51,551 nt of DNA from an uncultured Methylococcaceae bacterium. GTDB lineage: Bacteria > Pseudomonadota > Gammaproteobacteria > Methylococcales > Methylococcaceae. The position numbers and the translations under genes were made by a program. Positions 41,026 to 51,243 of this stretch are shown here, one piece after another. The number at the start of each line of letters is the position of its first letter. Position 1 is the first letter of the stretch. The stretch covers positions 1-51,551 of the forward strand of contig CAIYXP010000319.1 of NCBI GenBank assembly GCA_903930145.1, read 5' to 3'. Below the pieces are notes generated by a model. It was given only the letters and a program-made list of their open reading frames with translations. It was not told the DNA's origin and ran no database searches.

Positions 41026-42020
41026 TGTTGAATATTGATAATCCCACTGTCGTCATCGTAGGCGGTGGGCCGGCCGGCATGTCCTGTGCGTTATGGTTAA
41101 AGCATTTGGGCTTTTCACACTGCATCATCGAGCGCAATGCCGAACTCGGTGGGCAAATGCTAAACATTCACCGGATTAACCGTTGGGTGTTGGGCTGGTA
41201 TGGACGGACTAGCGCCGATTTGGCAAATTCATATGGGAAACATGTGAAAGACGAATCCATCCCCGTCATCTATAATGCCCAGCTCGCATCGGTTGAGTCC
41301 ACGCCCACAGGTTTTTGCTTGATGGTGGATGAAGCCGGCCAAAGCCAAGGTTTGACTATGCAGGTCAATGCGCTCGTCATCGCCACGGGTTTACAGGCCC
41401 AAGGTATTGAAATATTCGGGCCATCATCTGGATTGGAATATTTGCATTCGAATGGGTTAATTGGCTGTCATCCCTTGGATCATCTGGACAAGCTGGATCG
41501 TTTGCAAGGCAAAACGGTTGCCGTCATCGGTGGCGGCGATAATGCCCATTTTACTGTGAAAGATGTGGCTAGGGTCGCCAGTCGCGTCTATCTGCTAATC
41601 CGTTCACAAGCAAAAGCCCAACAAACGATTCGCAATGAAGTCAATGCATTGATAGGACAAGGTTTGGTGGTCGAGTTTGTGGAGTCAGAAGTTGTCGGGT
41701 TTCGGCCAAGTCAGGGGGGCATCGAAATGGATTTGAATCAGTCGGGTTTACCTACCGATAGTTTAATAGTAGATAGGGTATTCGTCCGCGCAGGCTTCGT
41801 GCCCAATAGTCGTTTTTTAGACACTCTTGGCCCTCTTGCCACCATGAGTAAACTCAAACAAGGCTATTTGTTGACAGATTCAAGGAAACGAACCTCGATT
41901 GATTCAGTCTATGCCATAGGCGATGTTGCCAGCCCCCATTTGCAGTCGGTAGTGACCGCTATCGCGGATGGTGCAATTGCAGCACGGGCCATCGCAAATG
42001 ATATTAGCATTAACATTTAG
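41025..42020 (+). CDS. Thioredoxin-reductase-like FAD/NAD(P) oxidoreductase lacking the CxxC
   Basis: A 331-residue flavoprotein. The FAD-binding opening VVIVGGGPAGMSCALWLKHLGF and the NAD(P)-binding VAVIGGGDNAHFTVKDVARVASRVYLLIRS are clear, and VYAIGDVASPHLQSVVTAIADG binds the flavin near the C-terminus. The usual redox-active CAxC between the domains is not present, so it is not a classical thioredoxin reductase; ferredoxin/flavodoxin reductases or related enzymes are alternatives. Its ATG overlaps the dnaN stop and it precedes an ELM1-family gene by 7 bases. Confidence 0.75.
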   Translation: MLNIDNPTVVIVGGGPAGMSCALWLKHLGFSHCIIERNAELGGQMLNIHRINRWVLGWYGRTSADLANSYGKHVKDESIPVIYNAQLASVESTPTGFCLMVDEAGQSQGLTMQVNALVIATGLQAQGIEIFGPSSGLEYLHSNGLIGCHPLDHLDKLDRLQGKTVAVIGGGDNAHFTVKDVARVASRVYLLIRSQAKAQQTIRNEVNALIGQGLVVEFVESEVVGFRPSQGGIEMDLNQSGLPTDSLIVDRVFVRAGFVPNSRFLDTLGPLATMSKLKQGYLLTDSRKRTSIDSVYAIGDVASPHLQSVVTAIADGAIAARAIANDISINI

Positions 42021-42027
42021 ATGACTT

Positions 42028-43020
42028 ATGGAAACCGCTCGATTACCTATACCAGATATCCATGGCTCAACCCGTCCATTAGTATGGGTGGTGGATAGTG
42101 CCTACACAGGCGAGTTGAATGCCCGCATTGGTTTGGCAGATCGCCTAGGCTACCCGTATGAAATCATACCGCTACCCAGCGCAGATACTCAAAGCTATCA
42201 AAATGAACTCTCCGAACGTTATGCCCGCAATGTCCATGTAACAGGGCAACCACTCTTGATTATTAGCGGAACGGGCGAGGAAACGACTGCCGAAATAGCC
42301 GATTTGAAAAACCTCTTTCAAGATAGTCTGTTAAACGTTTACCTTGCCTCCATATTGCCTGATGAGCATCATCCTCGTCTAAAGGAATACGATCTGATTG
42401 CTTCCCCGCAATTGCTTGGAACCAATATCGTTCCCCTAGTTGGCGTACCGCATAAACTCACGCAAGAGGTTTTAGCGGATGCCTATTGCAAGCATCAAGA
42501 CTATTTCAAGTCATTGCCTAAACCGATCATTGGTTTGCTGTTGGGCGGCAATACACGTTACTGCGACGGGTTTGATGCAGCCCACGCCAAAGCCTTGGCG
42601 CAGCGGGTTTATAAGATTGCAAAGCCCTTGGAAGCTTGCTTGGTCATTTCCAATAGTCGAAGAACGCCTGCGGAAGCCCAAACCGCTTTGCTGGATAGTT
42701 TGACCGAGTTAAATACTCGTTTTTTCGATTGGCAGCAGACCGAGCAGAGCTTATACCATGCCTTGCTTGCCCACGCCGACCTGTTCATCGTCACCGGGGA
42801 TTCTTTATCAATGTGTTCCGAGGCCGCTTTTACCGGCAAGCCCGTTTTGATCGATATTAGCGAAGCTGCGACTGAGTGTTATCATCGCGATATTGTTGGC
42901 AAACTTATCGAGTATGGCGCAGCCAAACGGCTGACCGACCGTTTTGAGCCTTGGTCTTATAGGTCAACAGACCCGACTCAGGCTATTGTTCAGGCAATTC
43001 GTAATAGAATTCAGATATAA
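42028..43020 (+). CDS. ELM1/GtrOC1-family protein
   Basis: A 330-residue protein of the mitochondrial-fission-ELM1 family, a GT-B glycosyltransferase-like fold widespread in bacteria. The opening VWVVDSAYTGELNARIGLADRLGYP, then LASPQLLGTNIVPLVGVPHKLT, and PIIGLLLGGNTRYCDGF are typical. The C-terminal part HADLFIVTGDSLSMCSEAAFTGKPVLI looks like a nucleotide-sugar binding motif. No enzymatic activity is established for the bacterial members. It is the last gene of the run from dnaA. Confidence 0.78.
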   Translation: METARLPIPDIHGSTRPLVWVVDSAYTGELNARIGLADRLGYPYEIIPLPSADTQSYQNELSERYARNVHVTGQPLLIISGTGEETTAEIADLKNLFQDSLLNVYLASILPDEHHPRLKEYDLIASPQLLGTNIVPLVGVPHKLTQEVLADAYCKHQDYFKSLPKPIIGLLLGGNTRYCDGFDAAHAKALAQRVYKIAKPLEACLVISNSRRTPAEAQTALLDSLTELNTRFFDWQQTEQSLYHALLAHADLFIVTGDSLSMCSEAAFTGKPVLIDISEAATECYHRDIVGKLIEYGAAKRLTDRFEPWSYRSTDPTQAIVQAIRNRIQI

Positions 43021-43086
43021 AGAATGTCATGCTCAATCAACAACACTTGGAATTGATTAGTGAGCAAAAGTGACGAGAACAAAAAA

Positions 43087-43108
43087 AGGGGCGCATCCTG
43101 TCGCCCCT
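43087..43108 (-). terminator. Rho-independent terminator for the secreted repeat protein gene
   Basis: AGGGGCG and CGCCCCT form a 7-bp stem around CATCCTGT. Read on the minus strand, the stem is followed directly by seven T residues. It lies 32 bases downstream of the minus-strand stop at 43140, and so terminates that gene. Confidence 0.8.
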
Positions 43109-43139
43109 ATCAGTTGGTTGGGATGAATTATTCAATCCC

Positions 43140-44690
43140 CTATTTGGTGAAATTAGCTTGAACCGATACGCTGCCACCTCCGGTGACCACGCAAGTCGGT
43201 AATGTACTTGAGCAAGCCCCTGTCCAATTGACAAATCTGAAACCGACTTCGGGTGTCGCATTTAACGTCATGGTAGTGCCCGCAGCGAGTGTGGTGGAGC
43301 AAATATTGCCGCAAGAAATGCCGGCTGGCGTACTGGAGACGGTCCCTTTGCCACTGGTTACTTTGACCGATAGCGTCGAACCCGTTGTCGAACCGCCACC
43401 TCCGCCACTACCGCCGCCGCCACTCGCAGGCGCTGCATTAAACGTTGCCGTGACATTCACCGCATCATTGATGGTGACATTGCAAGTGGCTGCGACTCCC
43501 GTGCAAGCCCCAGTCCATCCGGCAAACGTGCTTTTGCTTGCGGCCACGGCAGTGAGGGCAACCTGTGTCCCGAGTGCATAAGTCGAGGTGCATTTGCTCC
43601 CACAACTGATGACTTTGTCAGCAGAACTGACATTGCCGCTACCCACTTTGGTGATGGTCAAGGACGGGACTGCGATATTGGCGGCAGCCATTTGGGCGCT
43701 GATTAAAGCGCCGAGTTCGCCATCCAGTGGGGCATTGCAAGTGCCATCGCTACAGACGGCTTCATGCGTGATGGGATCGTAGGCTCCCGTATAAGCATAG
43801 GTTTCATAGCGTCGGACAACGGCTCTAGTCCCCGTCAGTGGCTCACCTTGATTGACCAATTTGCCGCGTTGACGATGTTTTCCGTCAGGCGGGGGGCTAG
43901 GCTGCATCAATTGCCATTCTGTCTCGACTTGAGTGGCATTTTGCGGAACAACGGCATTGCCCTCGACCAGTTCGACTAAAGCCACTTCACGCGCCAATTC
44001 GGTTTTATAAACTTTTACCCAAGTCGCGTCGCCATATTGCGGCACTGGTTCAGGCACGGGTGGTCGTGGTGGAGGTGGCAACTCTACGACAGCCACAAGT
44101 TCGGGAGGTGCGGTCGGTCGGGTCGGAGGTGGAGGAATGAAGTAATAGGTCGCGGTTGGGACCATGACCGGGTTGGTTGAACCGATTAAATGACCGGGAT
44201 TGGCGGGGTCTTCAAACATCCATCGATAAGTTGTCGAAGTCGCTTTCGTCATCGCGGTGTAATTCAGATGCACGCCGAAATGATCGCAACCGGCGGTGTA
44301 GTAGGATGGGTATCCCATGTAGCAAGAGCCAAGAAAAGCCGCACCCGGTGTTTTCGGCACTGTGGCTTGGGTAAATCTATGATTTACCGAGTCATAAGGG
44401 CTTTGATAGCGCACATAAACACCGGTTGCATAAGGCACAACTACCGGTGCGCCAAATTTGTTCCCAGTCCAAGAAGGCATCAAATCGCTGGCTTGTATGC
44501 CTTCAATCTTGACTTCAAATCCATAGGCATCCTGTCCTTCATAATTGGCGGCATCAAAATTGCCAAGCCCCCCCACGATAAAACTGGCTGCGTCCCCTAT
44601 TGCAGGCAGTGTCATCAAAGAAATGGCCAGCAATGGGCCAATAGCAAGCCTGCCGGATAGGGTGTTTCGATTCAGATAAAAGGCTTTCAT
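43140..44690 (-). CDS. Secreted protein with proline-rich hinge and two InlB-type/bacterial repeat domains
   Basis: A 516-residue exported protein, start ATG 44690 with GAGG upstream. A signal peptide is present (LAIGPLLAISLMTLPAIGDA, cut after AIGDAA). The first ~180 residues are unknown; a P-rich stretch (FIPPPPTRPTAPPEL, LPPPPRPPVPEPVPQ) follows, then two ~75-residue beta-rich repeats separated by a Gly/Ser linker. Each repeat has GxVSS, CGxxCSTT/STY, LxAxxxxxxxFxxWTGAC, and CxVT (cysteine pairs around ISCGSKC and ISCGNIC). That is the bacterial repeat/DUF-type domain often seen in surface proteins. Function unknown, probably adhesive. Confidence 0.7.
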   Translation of the reverse strand: MKAFYLNRNTLSGRLAIGPLLAISLMTLPAIGDAASFIVGGLGNFDAANYEGQDAYGFEVKIEGIQASDLMPSWTGNKFGAPVVVPYATGVYVRYQSPYDSVNHRFTQATVPKTPGAAFLGSCYMGYPSYYTAGCDHFGVHLNYTAMTKATSTTYRWMFEDPANPGHLIGSTNPVMVPTATYYFIPPPPTRPTAPPELVAVVELPPPPRPPVPEPVPQYGDATWVKVYKTELAREVALVELVEGNAVVPQNATQVETEWQLMQPSPPPDGKHRQRGKLVNQGEPLTGTRAVVRRYETYAYTGAYDPITHEAVCSDGTCNAPLDGELGALISAQMAAANIAVPSLTITKVGSGNVSSADKVISCGSKCTSTYALGTQVALTAVAASKSTFAGWTGACTGVAATCNVTINDAVNVTATFNAAPASGGGGSGGGGGSTTGSTLSVKVTSGKGTVSSTPAGISCGNICSTTLAAGTTMTLNATPEVGFRFVNWTGACSSTLPTCVVTGGGSVSVQANFTK

Positions 44691-44809
44691 CACGAATTTC
44701 CTCGTTGTTTATTGTTCTTACATCCTGTTTATTCTTATTCGTGATTAAAAGGTTCATTGTTTATTCAAAAAATGTAAATGAGGGTTCTTGCAAAACCCTT
44801 GGTGGTGAT

Positions 44810-45595
44810 TCATGGCACGAATGCCATCACGGAGAGCGGTGTCCCGGACCCTTCCTTCAACCTCAAAATCCCCAAAACCAAGGTCGTACCTGTCGCTGGC
44901 AACTGGTCGAGATGATCCAGGCATTCCAAGATGATGCCGTTTTGAGCAAGCACTTGCGTGTTGGTCATAAAACGTTTATCCAAACCAGGGTCTGCGCCAT
45001 GGGTATCAATCCCAACACCGGCAACACCGCGATCCTTCAACAGGAAACGAGTGGTAGCGCCATCAAACCCCGGAAAGTGGAGATTGCCTTTTGCGTCTTG
45101 ATTGAAGAATCCCACCGGGTCGCTCCATTTTTCTTGCCATCCCGTATAAAGCAGGACGACGCTACCGGCAGGAATCCTACCGTATCTGCCTTCCCAATCG
45201 ATCACGTCTTGCCGACTGAGGGCATAGTCAGGATTGAATTGCGTTTTGGCTCGAATGTCGATCACCACAGCTTTGACCACCAAGGATTGCGGCGTATAAG
45301 CATCAATCGCTATGCCGCCTTGATGGAAGCTATTCGGGGCATTCATGTGCGTGGCACTATGTTCTCCTATGGTGAACTTCCTCAGATAATACCCATCCGT
45401 CGCGAATTGGGCCACATCTTGGAACTCCACCGGAGGGTCGCCGGGCCATAAGGGAATGTCGATGGCGATGATATGGCTAAGATCCACGATGCGGGAGTAG
45501 GCAATTGTGTTGGGCGGAGTGTTTGATTGGGCAGCACAGCCATTGACCGTAAACAAGGAAAGAATGGCAGCGGCGATAAAATGCGTGTGATTCAT
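44810..45595 (-). CDS. Cyclase-family (kynurenine-formamidase-like) lipoprotein
   Basis: A 261-residue protein from ATG 45595 (frame open to 45658). A lipoprotein signal ends at VNGC. The mature domain matches the metal-dependent cyclase/kynurenine formamidase family: VDLSHIIAIDIPLWPGDPP, GEHSATHMNAPNSFHQGG (metal ligands in H-x-x-T-H), and GVAGVGIDTHGADPGLD. Most family members are cytoplasmic, so a lipoprotein version is notable. Physiological substrate unknown. Confidence 0.8.
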   Translation of the reverse strand: MNHTHFIAAAILSLFTVNGCAAQSNTPPNTIAYSRIVDLSHIIAIDIPLWPGDPPVEFQDVAQFATDGYYLRKFTIGEHSATHMNAPNSFHQGGIAIDAYTPQSLVVKAVVIDIRAKTQFNPDYALSRQDVIDWEGRYGRIPAGSVVLLYTGWQEKWSDPVGFFNQDAKGNLHFPGFDGATTRFLLKDRGVAGVGIDTHGADPGLDKRFMTNTQVLAQNGIILECLDHLDQLPATGTTLVLGILRLKEGSGTPLSVMAFVP

Positions 45596-45661
45596 TTTCG
45601 GATTCCAGAGATTGATTGATGATGAGATTCTAGCGCACTGTTCTTGGTACAAATTCAATTT

Positions 45662-48600
45662 TCACCCCGCCAACTTCTTCGTCCATGCTTCCTCCAAACG
45701 CTTTGCCGAAACCGGATATGGCGTTTTCAAAGGTTGGGCGAAAAGGGATACCCTAAACTCTTCCAGCATCCAACGGAAGTCATCCCGTTCCGGTGTGGTT
45801 TTATCCTTGCCCGATTTCACCCGGTCCCAGTATTTCTTCCAGAATGGGGCGATTTCAGCGACCAAGCGAGCGTCACGGCCTGGGTCTAGTGCCGACTTTT
45901 CCAAGCGGTAAAGCATGGCTTTGAAGTATCGGGGAATTTGTTTTAATGACGGATAGGGTGTGACGGCGATAAAACCAGAAAACACCAACAGTTCCAATTG
46001 GCTGCGCATATCTGCGGTGGCAGGGTCATTGCGGGTTTTAAGCTTGCGGTTCACTTCGGCATAGAGGTTGAGGATTTCGTCAGCCAATTTGGAGTTGGTG
46101 TTGCCGATGGGAACCAATTCGCTTTTGCCTTCTGCCAATCTTTTTTCAAAGGCCGCTTTGGTGCGGATGTCGGGATGACCGTCCAGAAACAGCGCCGCCA
46201 TGATCCGATCCAGCACGTCTTCACGTAAATCACGACCCGCTTGAAATTCAGCATAGAGAAAAGGATGTTTGGGCAGTTGTCGGTAAGCCACTTCGGCCGT
46301 CGGAGAGATCACCAAATTTTTTCGTAGATATTTCAAAGGCTGGATCATAGCTAGGCGAAACAAACGCACCAAACCGCGTTCTTGAGACTCAGCGGCTTTT
46401 TCCGTCGTATCGAACACCCGCAAGCCGACCGTCTCGCCTTCGTCCACTAGCGCAGGGAAGCCATGGATTTGCCCCGATTGAAACCGGTCCGCCAAATCGC
46501 CGAAATCCCATTCCTTTTTACCCGTGATGGAAAACTCCTCTTGGGCCAATTCGGCAAAATTTTCCACGGCTGCCGATTCATGCCGCTGTTTTAGCTCATT
46601 CAGATTGCGAGCCCGGGCGATGACGACATTCGCATCATCCACCAATGCGAAGTTCATCCGCAAATGGATGGGAATGCCGTCCTCGCTCCATTCTTTTTCA
46701 GGGATGGTGAAGCCTTCGATGCGTCGCAATGAAGCACTGATTTGCTCGGTGAATTTGCCATGACCATAATCCAATTGCGGGACGACTTTGTCGGCATAAT
46801 CCGGTGCGGGGACGAAATGCTTGCGGGTTTGCTTGGGCAGGTTTTTAATCATCGCCACCACCTTTTCCCGCAGCAAACCCGGAACCAGCCAAGCAAACGG
46901 TTCAGCCGGTAATTGGTTGAGCAAATGCAAAGGAATGATCGCCGTCACGCCGTCATCTTCATGACCGGGTTCAAAACGGTATTCCAGCCTAATTCGAATA
47001 GACCCGATTTTAATTTCATCGGGGAAATTCTTATTGTCTAGCCCTTCCTCTTCTTTACGGGTAATATCCTCGCGGGTCATTTTTAATAAGGCAGGATTGG
47101 CCTTTTCCGCTTTTTTTCGCCAAACCTCAAAACTCACCCCGCTGACGACTTCTTCGGGCAGGCGCTGGTCATAGAATTGATAGATCCATTCCTCATCCGC
47201 CACCAAGTCCACGCGCCGGCCTTTTTGCTGCAAATAATCCGCCGCTGCCAGTAACTCGCGGTTGTGTACAAAAAAGGGTGCTTTGCTGTCATATTCCATT
47301 TCCACCAATGCCGAACGGATGAATATTTCCCTCGCCTGTTTGGGATCGACATTTTCCAACGGCACTCGTCGGCCATTGGTGATGGTGAGGCTAAATAGCG
47401 TGACTTTTTCCAAAATACCGGCGCGGGCGGCTTTCTTTTCCCAATGAGGTTCGTGATATGTCCGCTTAACCAAATGTGCGCCACATTTTTCCACCCATTC
47501 CGGCTCGATTTTGGCAACGGTGCGGGCAAATACTTTAGTGGTTTCGACTTGTTCGGCGGACATGATCCATTTAGGCCGAATTTTAAACAAGGATGAACCC
47601 GGCCAAATTTGGCATTTCAAGCCGCGAGCGCCTAGATACTCCGAGCCTTCTTGCTTGAAGCTGACATTGGACAATAATCCGGTCAATAAGGGGCGATGGA
47701 TTTCCCCGTATTCAGATGGAGCCATATTCAAACGTAAAGCCAATTCGCCCTTGGCGACTTGCATGATTTGCTGATGAATATCCTCCCATTCCCTTAACCG
47801 CAGATAGGACAGGAAGTTGGTGCGACACCATTGGCGCAGTTTGCTATTGGAAAGATGTTTCTTTTGTTCTTGAAATTCCGTCCATAACTTCATATAACTC
47901 ATAAAATCCGAGTTTTCATCCTTGAACCGGGCATGCTTCTGGTCCGCCGCTTGGGCTTTGTCGGAGGGCCGATCACGCGGGTCTTGAAGGCTCAAAGCCG
48001 ACACGATGATGGCGACTTCGGTGAGGCTGTTTTCGTCCGACGCAGCCAATAATATCCGGGCCAGTCGCGGGTCAACCGGTAATTTGTATAATTTTTTTCC
48101 AATCTCAGTGAGTTTGCGCTTGTCATCAATAGCATTGATTTCTTGCAAGGTGCGTAAGCCATCGCGAATCATCCGTTCGTCAGGCGGCTCCAAGAAAGGG
48201 AAATCTTCCAAATCCCCTAAATTTAAAGCCTTCATTTGTAAGATGACGGCGGCGAGATTGGTGCGCAGGATTTCCGGCTCGGTGAATTCGGGCCGTCGCA
48301 CATAATCCGCCTCGGAATACAGCCGAATACATACCCCCGGCCCAACGCGACCGCAACGGCCAGCGCGTTGGTTGGCGGAAGCTTGGGAAATATTTTCGAT
48401 GGGCAAGCGTTGCAGCTTGCTGCGATGGCTGTAACGGCTGATGCGGGCATGGCCGGCATCAATCACCGAGCGTATGCCCGGAACGGTCAGAGAGGTTTCC
48501 GCCACGTTGGTGGATAGCACAATGCGGCGTTTTTTATGCGGTTTGAAGATTTGTTCCTGCTCGGCATTGGATAATCTCGAATACAAGGGCAGGATTTCAC

Positions 48601-49555
48601 AATCCACCGGATGGTGTTTGCGTAAAGACTCAGCCGTCTCGCGTATGTCCCTTTCGCCAATCAGGAACACTAAAATATCCCCGGTCGATTCCCGATGCAG
48701 TTCATCCACCGCCGCCAGAATGCCGCGTTGCAACTCATTCGAGGTCTCGTCTTCGACATCATCTTCTTCCACGATCACGGGCCGGTAGCGGATTTCCACC
48801 GGATAAGTCCGGCCCGACACATTGATGATGGGCGCATCGTTAAAATGCCGGGAAAAGCGCTCCGGGTCGATGGTGGCAGAGGTGACGATTAATTTGAAGT
48901 CAGGCCGGCGCGGTAGCAGCCATTTCATGTAGCCGAGCAGAAAGTCGATGTTCAGGCTGCGCTCATGCGCCTCGTCGATAATCAGCGTGTCGTACTGGTC
49001 CAGAAAGCGGTCATTCTGGGTTTCCGCCAGCAAAATGCCGTCCGTCATCAGTTTAATCAGGCTTTCCGGGCTGGTATGGTCACTAAACCGAATCTTGAAA
49101 CCAACGGCCTTGCCCAATGGCTGCTTCAATTCTTCGGCAATGCGGTTAGCCACGCTGCGAGCGGCGATACGCCGCGGTTGGGTATGACCGATATAACCCG
49201 CCACGCCCCGGCCCGCTTCCAAGCAAATCTTCGGCAATTGGGTGGTCTTGCCCGAACCGGTCTCGCCGCAGACAATCACCACTTGATTTTCCATGATCGC
49301 TTTTAAAATATCGTCCTTGCGCTCCGAAACGGGCAAATCGCCGGGGTATTCCAAATCCGGGAGGCTGGCTGCCCTAGCCGTTCTGGCGGCGACGGATTCA
49401 ACTAAACGGGTTTGCAAATCCTCTAATGGCTTGGCAATATCCTTGCCGGCTTTTTGGTCAGCCTTGAGCCTGTCAAGGGTGCGCCTGAAACGGTGCTGGT
49501 CTTTGCGTAAGGATTGGAGAATTTGTTGTTCTAAGGGTTTGAAATCGAAGGGCAT
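45662..49555 (-). CDS. hrpA: ATP-dependent RNA helicase HrpA
   Basis: A 1297-residue DEAH-box helicase. The motor lies in residues 90-550: Walker A VIVCGETGSGKTTQLPKIC, DEAH in LIIDEAHERSLN, SAT as VTSATIDPERF, and QRAGRCGRVGPG. A helicase-associated domain and OB fold follow, then the long C-terminal DUF3418 region typical of bacterial HrpA. The full length matches E. coli HrpA. E. coli HrpA is implicated in resolving stalled ribosomes. It starts 192 bases from the next minus-strand gene and is monocistronic. Confidence 0.96.
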   Translation of the reverse strand: MPFDFKPLEQQILQSLRKDQHRFRRTLDRLKADQKAGKDIAKPLEDLQTRLVESVAARTARAASLPDLEYPGDLPVSERKDDILKAIMENQVVIVCGETGSGKTTQLPKICLEAGRGVAGYIGHTQPRRIAARSVANRIAEELKQPLGKAVGFKIRFSDHTSPESLIKLMTDGILLAETQNDRFLDQYDTLIIDEAHERSLNIDFLLGYMKWLLPRRPDFKLIVTSATIDPERFSRHFNDAPIINVSGRTYPVEIRYRPVIVEEDDVEDETSNELQRGILAAVDELHRESTGDILVFLIGERDIRETAESLRKHHPVDCEILPLYSRLSNAEQEQIFKPHKKRRIVLSTNVAETSLTVPGIRSVIDAGHARISRYSHRSKLQRLPIENISQASANQRAGRCGRVGPGVCIRLYSEADYVRRPEFTEPEILRTNLAAVILQMKALNLGDLEDFPFLEPPDERMIRDGLRTLQEINAIDDKRKLTEIGKKLYKLPVDPRLARILLAASDENSLTEVAIIVSALSLQDPRDRPSDKAQAADQKHARFKDENSDFMSYMKLWTEFQEQKKHLSNSKLRQWCRTNFLSYLRLREWEDIHQQIMQVAKGELALRLNMAPSEYGEIHRPLLTGLLSNVSFKQEGSEYLGARGLKCQIWPGSSLFKIRPKWIMSAEQVETTKVFARTVAKIEPEWVEKCGAHLVKRTYHEPHWEKKAARAGILEKVTLFSLTITNGRRVPLENVDPKQAREIFIRSALVEMEYDSKAPFFVHNRELLAAADYLQQKGRRVDLVADEEWIYQFYDQRLPEEVVSGVSFEVWRKKAEKANPALLKMTREDITRKEEEGLDNKNFPDEIKIGSIRIRLEYRFEPGHEDDGVTAIIPLHLLNQLPAEPFAWLVPGLLREKVVAMIKNLPKQTRKHFVPAPDYADKVVPQLDYGHGKFTEQISASLRRIEGFTIPEKEWSEDGIPIHLRMNFALVDDANVVIARARNLNELKQRHESAAVENFAELAQEEFSITGKKEWDFGDLADRFQSGQIHGFPALVDEGETVGLRVFDTTEKAAESQERGLVRLFRLAMIQPLKYLRKNLVISPTAEVAYRQLPKHPFLYAEFQAGRDLREDVLDRIMAALFLDGHPDIRTKAAFEKRLAEGKSELVPIGNTNSKLADEILNLYAEVNRKLKTRNDPATADMRSQLELLVFSGFIAVTPYPSLKQIPRYFKAMLYRLEKSALDPGRDARLVAEIAPFWKKYWDRVKSGKDKTTPERDDFRWMLEEFRVSLFAQPLKTPYPVSAKRLEEAWTKKLAG

Positions 49556-49746
49556 GGGGAAGAGTGTTCTTTACATTATTTTAGCTTTGAGGGCTATATC
49601 AATCACTACATTGACGGTTCAAGTCATTTAACCAATGTTGTGACATTGGCCACTCGATTGCCATTATGCTGACATTCGCAGTCAATTGGAAAGTCACGGC
49701 AGTGGATTGTTATTCGCACGAGGCAATCTTAATTCTGGCTGAAATA

Positions 49747-51039
49747 CTAATCTTGATCTTCTTGCTCTATGGTTTGACGCAGACGCAATACGCCCTGATA
49801 AACAAAATAACCAATGATGGGAATAAATATCGCCATGAGCAATTCGGAGTTGATATTCATGCCGATGGCTTTGAATCCGCCAAATAATACACCTAACAAA
49901 CTCACGGCGGTGTAGGTGATTGCCATGACCGACAAACCCTCTATGGCCTGTTGCAAGCGGAGTTGGATTTTCGCCCGTCGATTCAAGGATTCCAAAATAT
50001 CTTGGTTTTGCTGCTTGCGGCGCACATCTATCCGGGTTAGCAATAATTGGTTGACATTGGAAATACGCTGGGCCAATTGATGCAGCCAATGATCGACCGA
50101 ATTACAGGTGTTGATGGCGGGGTTGAGCCTTCGTTCCAAAAACTCATTGAATGATGGAATGCCTTCGATTTTGGATTCCCGCAATTGCTCCAAGCGAGTA
50201 TTGACGAGTAAAGCATAATTGCGGGTGGCGTTGAAACGGGCGTAGGTTGCGGAAACTTTGTTTTCAATCGTGGCGGCAAGCCGGGTGAGTTCATCCAATA
50301 GGTCTTCGTCAGTGCGCCCGTCATCCTGATCCAATGAAGCCGTCAGTTGGACTAATTGATAATCGGCTTCGGGCAGTTGCGGCATAATCGACTTGGCCTT
50401 CGGTAGACCAAGCAAGGCTAACATGCGGTAGGTTTCGATTTCCAATAAGCGTTGCAAACTGCGCCCCGACTGGCCGGGGGCGAAATTATAGTTGATGATG
50501 AGCAAACGGCTAAAGCCATCATCATGCAATAAAAAATCACTGAATGCCGCACCATTGCCGCCGGCAATTTTGCCGCCGATCAAACGATTGCCTTCAAAAT
50601 AATGCGGCAAATATTCCGGTTCAAGATTTAAGCTTGAATTTGACTCGTCAAGAATCGCCACATGAATGCCGACCAAGACTTTACCCGGCAATCCTTCCAG
50701 CCAAGTTTCCGGCAACGATTGTATGGGCGGGTCGAAAAATGGGTCTGCGAGGTTGGCTTGGCGAATGATTTTATAATGGGTGTATTCCGCATGGACTTCC
50801 ATCTTCAGGCGAAAATCACCAAAATCAACCATGATGTCTTTACCATCCAAGTCCGGCGCTGACAAGCCAAAATGTTCGCACAGTACAGACAAATGCCCCG
50901 CTTCCCGCAAGCGTTCTTCGCGGCTCACTAACAAGGCGAGATAGGAAATTTGCTGGGGTGGGTTTAGTTCGAGATAGGGGCGCGCATGTATGTCGTCGTT
51001 GAGCGATTTACGTTCTGGGCATTCGGTCAAATATTTCAT
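49747..51039 (-). CDS. DUF3422 family membrane protein
   Basis: A 430-residue protein starting at ATG 51039; the frame is open to 51147. The N-terminal part LNDDIHARPYLELNPPQQISYLALLVSREERLREAGHL and DFRLKMEVHAEYTHYKIIR identify DUF3422. Two C-terminal membrane helices (LSVMAITYTAVSLLGVLFGGF and LMAIFIPIIGYFVYQGVL) follow a helical region (IDVRRKQQNQDILESLNRR). The organisation resembles CorA-like or egg-lysin-like membrane proteins; function is unknown. Confidence 0.88.
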   Translation of the reverse strand: MKYLTECPERKSLNDDIHARPYLELNPPQQISYLALLVSREERLREAGHLSVLCEHFGLSAPDLDGKDIMVDFGDFRLKMEVHAEYTHYKIIRQANLADPFFDPPIQSLPETWLEGLPGKVLVGIHVAILDESNSSLNLEPEYLPHYFEGNRLIGGKIAGGNGAAFSDFLLHDDGFSRLLIINYNFAPGQSGRSLQRLLEIETYRMLALLGLPKAKSIMPQLPEADYQLVQLTASLDQDDGRTDEDLLDELTRLAATIENKVSATYARFNATRNYALLVNTRLEQLRESKIEGIPSFNEFLERRLNPAINTCNSVDHWLHQLAQRISNVNQLLLTRIDVRRKQQNQDILESLNRRAKIQLRLQQAIEGLSVMAITYTAVSLLGVLFGGFKAIGMNINSELLMAIFIPIIGYFVYQGVLRLRQTIEQEDQD

Positions 51040-51243
51040 GGTGGGCAGTTGATTGCATTCAGCTTTATGGCAAAGTATATCACCGGGCGAAGGCTTATAT
51101 GAATTTGTGGCTTGCAAGCCGGCTTCGCTTCTGCGGGAAACGATCAAGCTTTGTGATTCCTGCGAGAGTCAGAAGCCTTAAAATCGTGTAAACTGCCAAC
51201 ACTCAATAAACTTTGAAACCGTGTTCCCGAGGTGTGGCATAAC

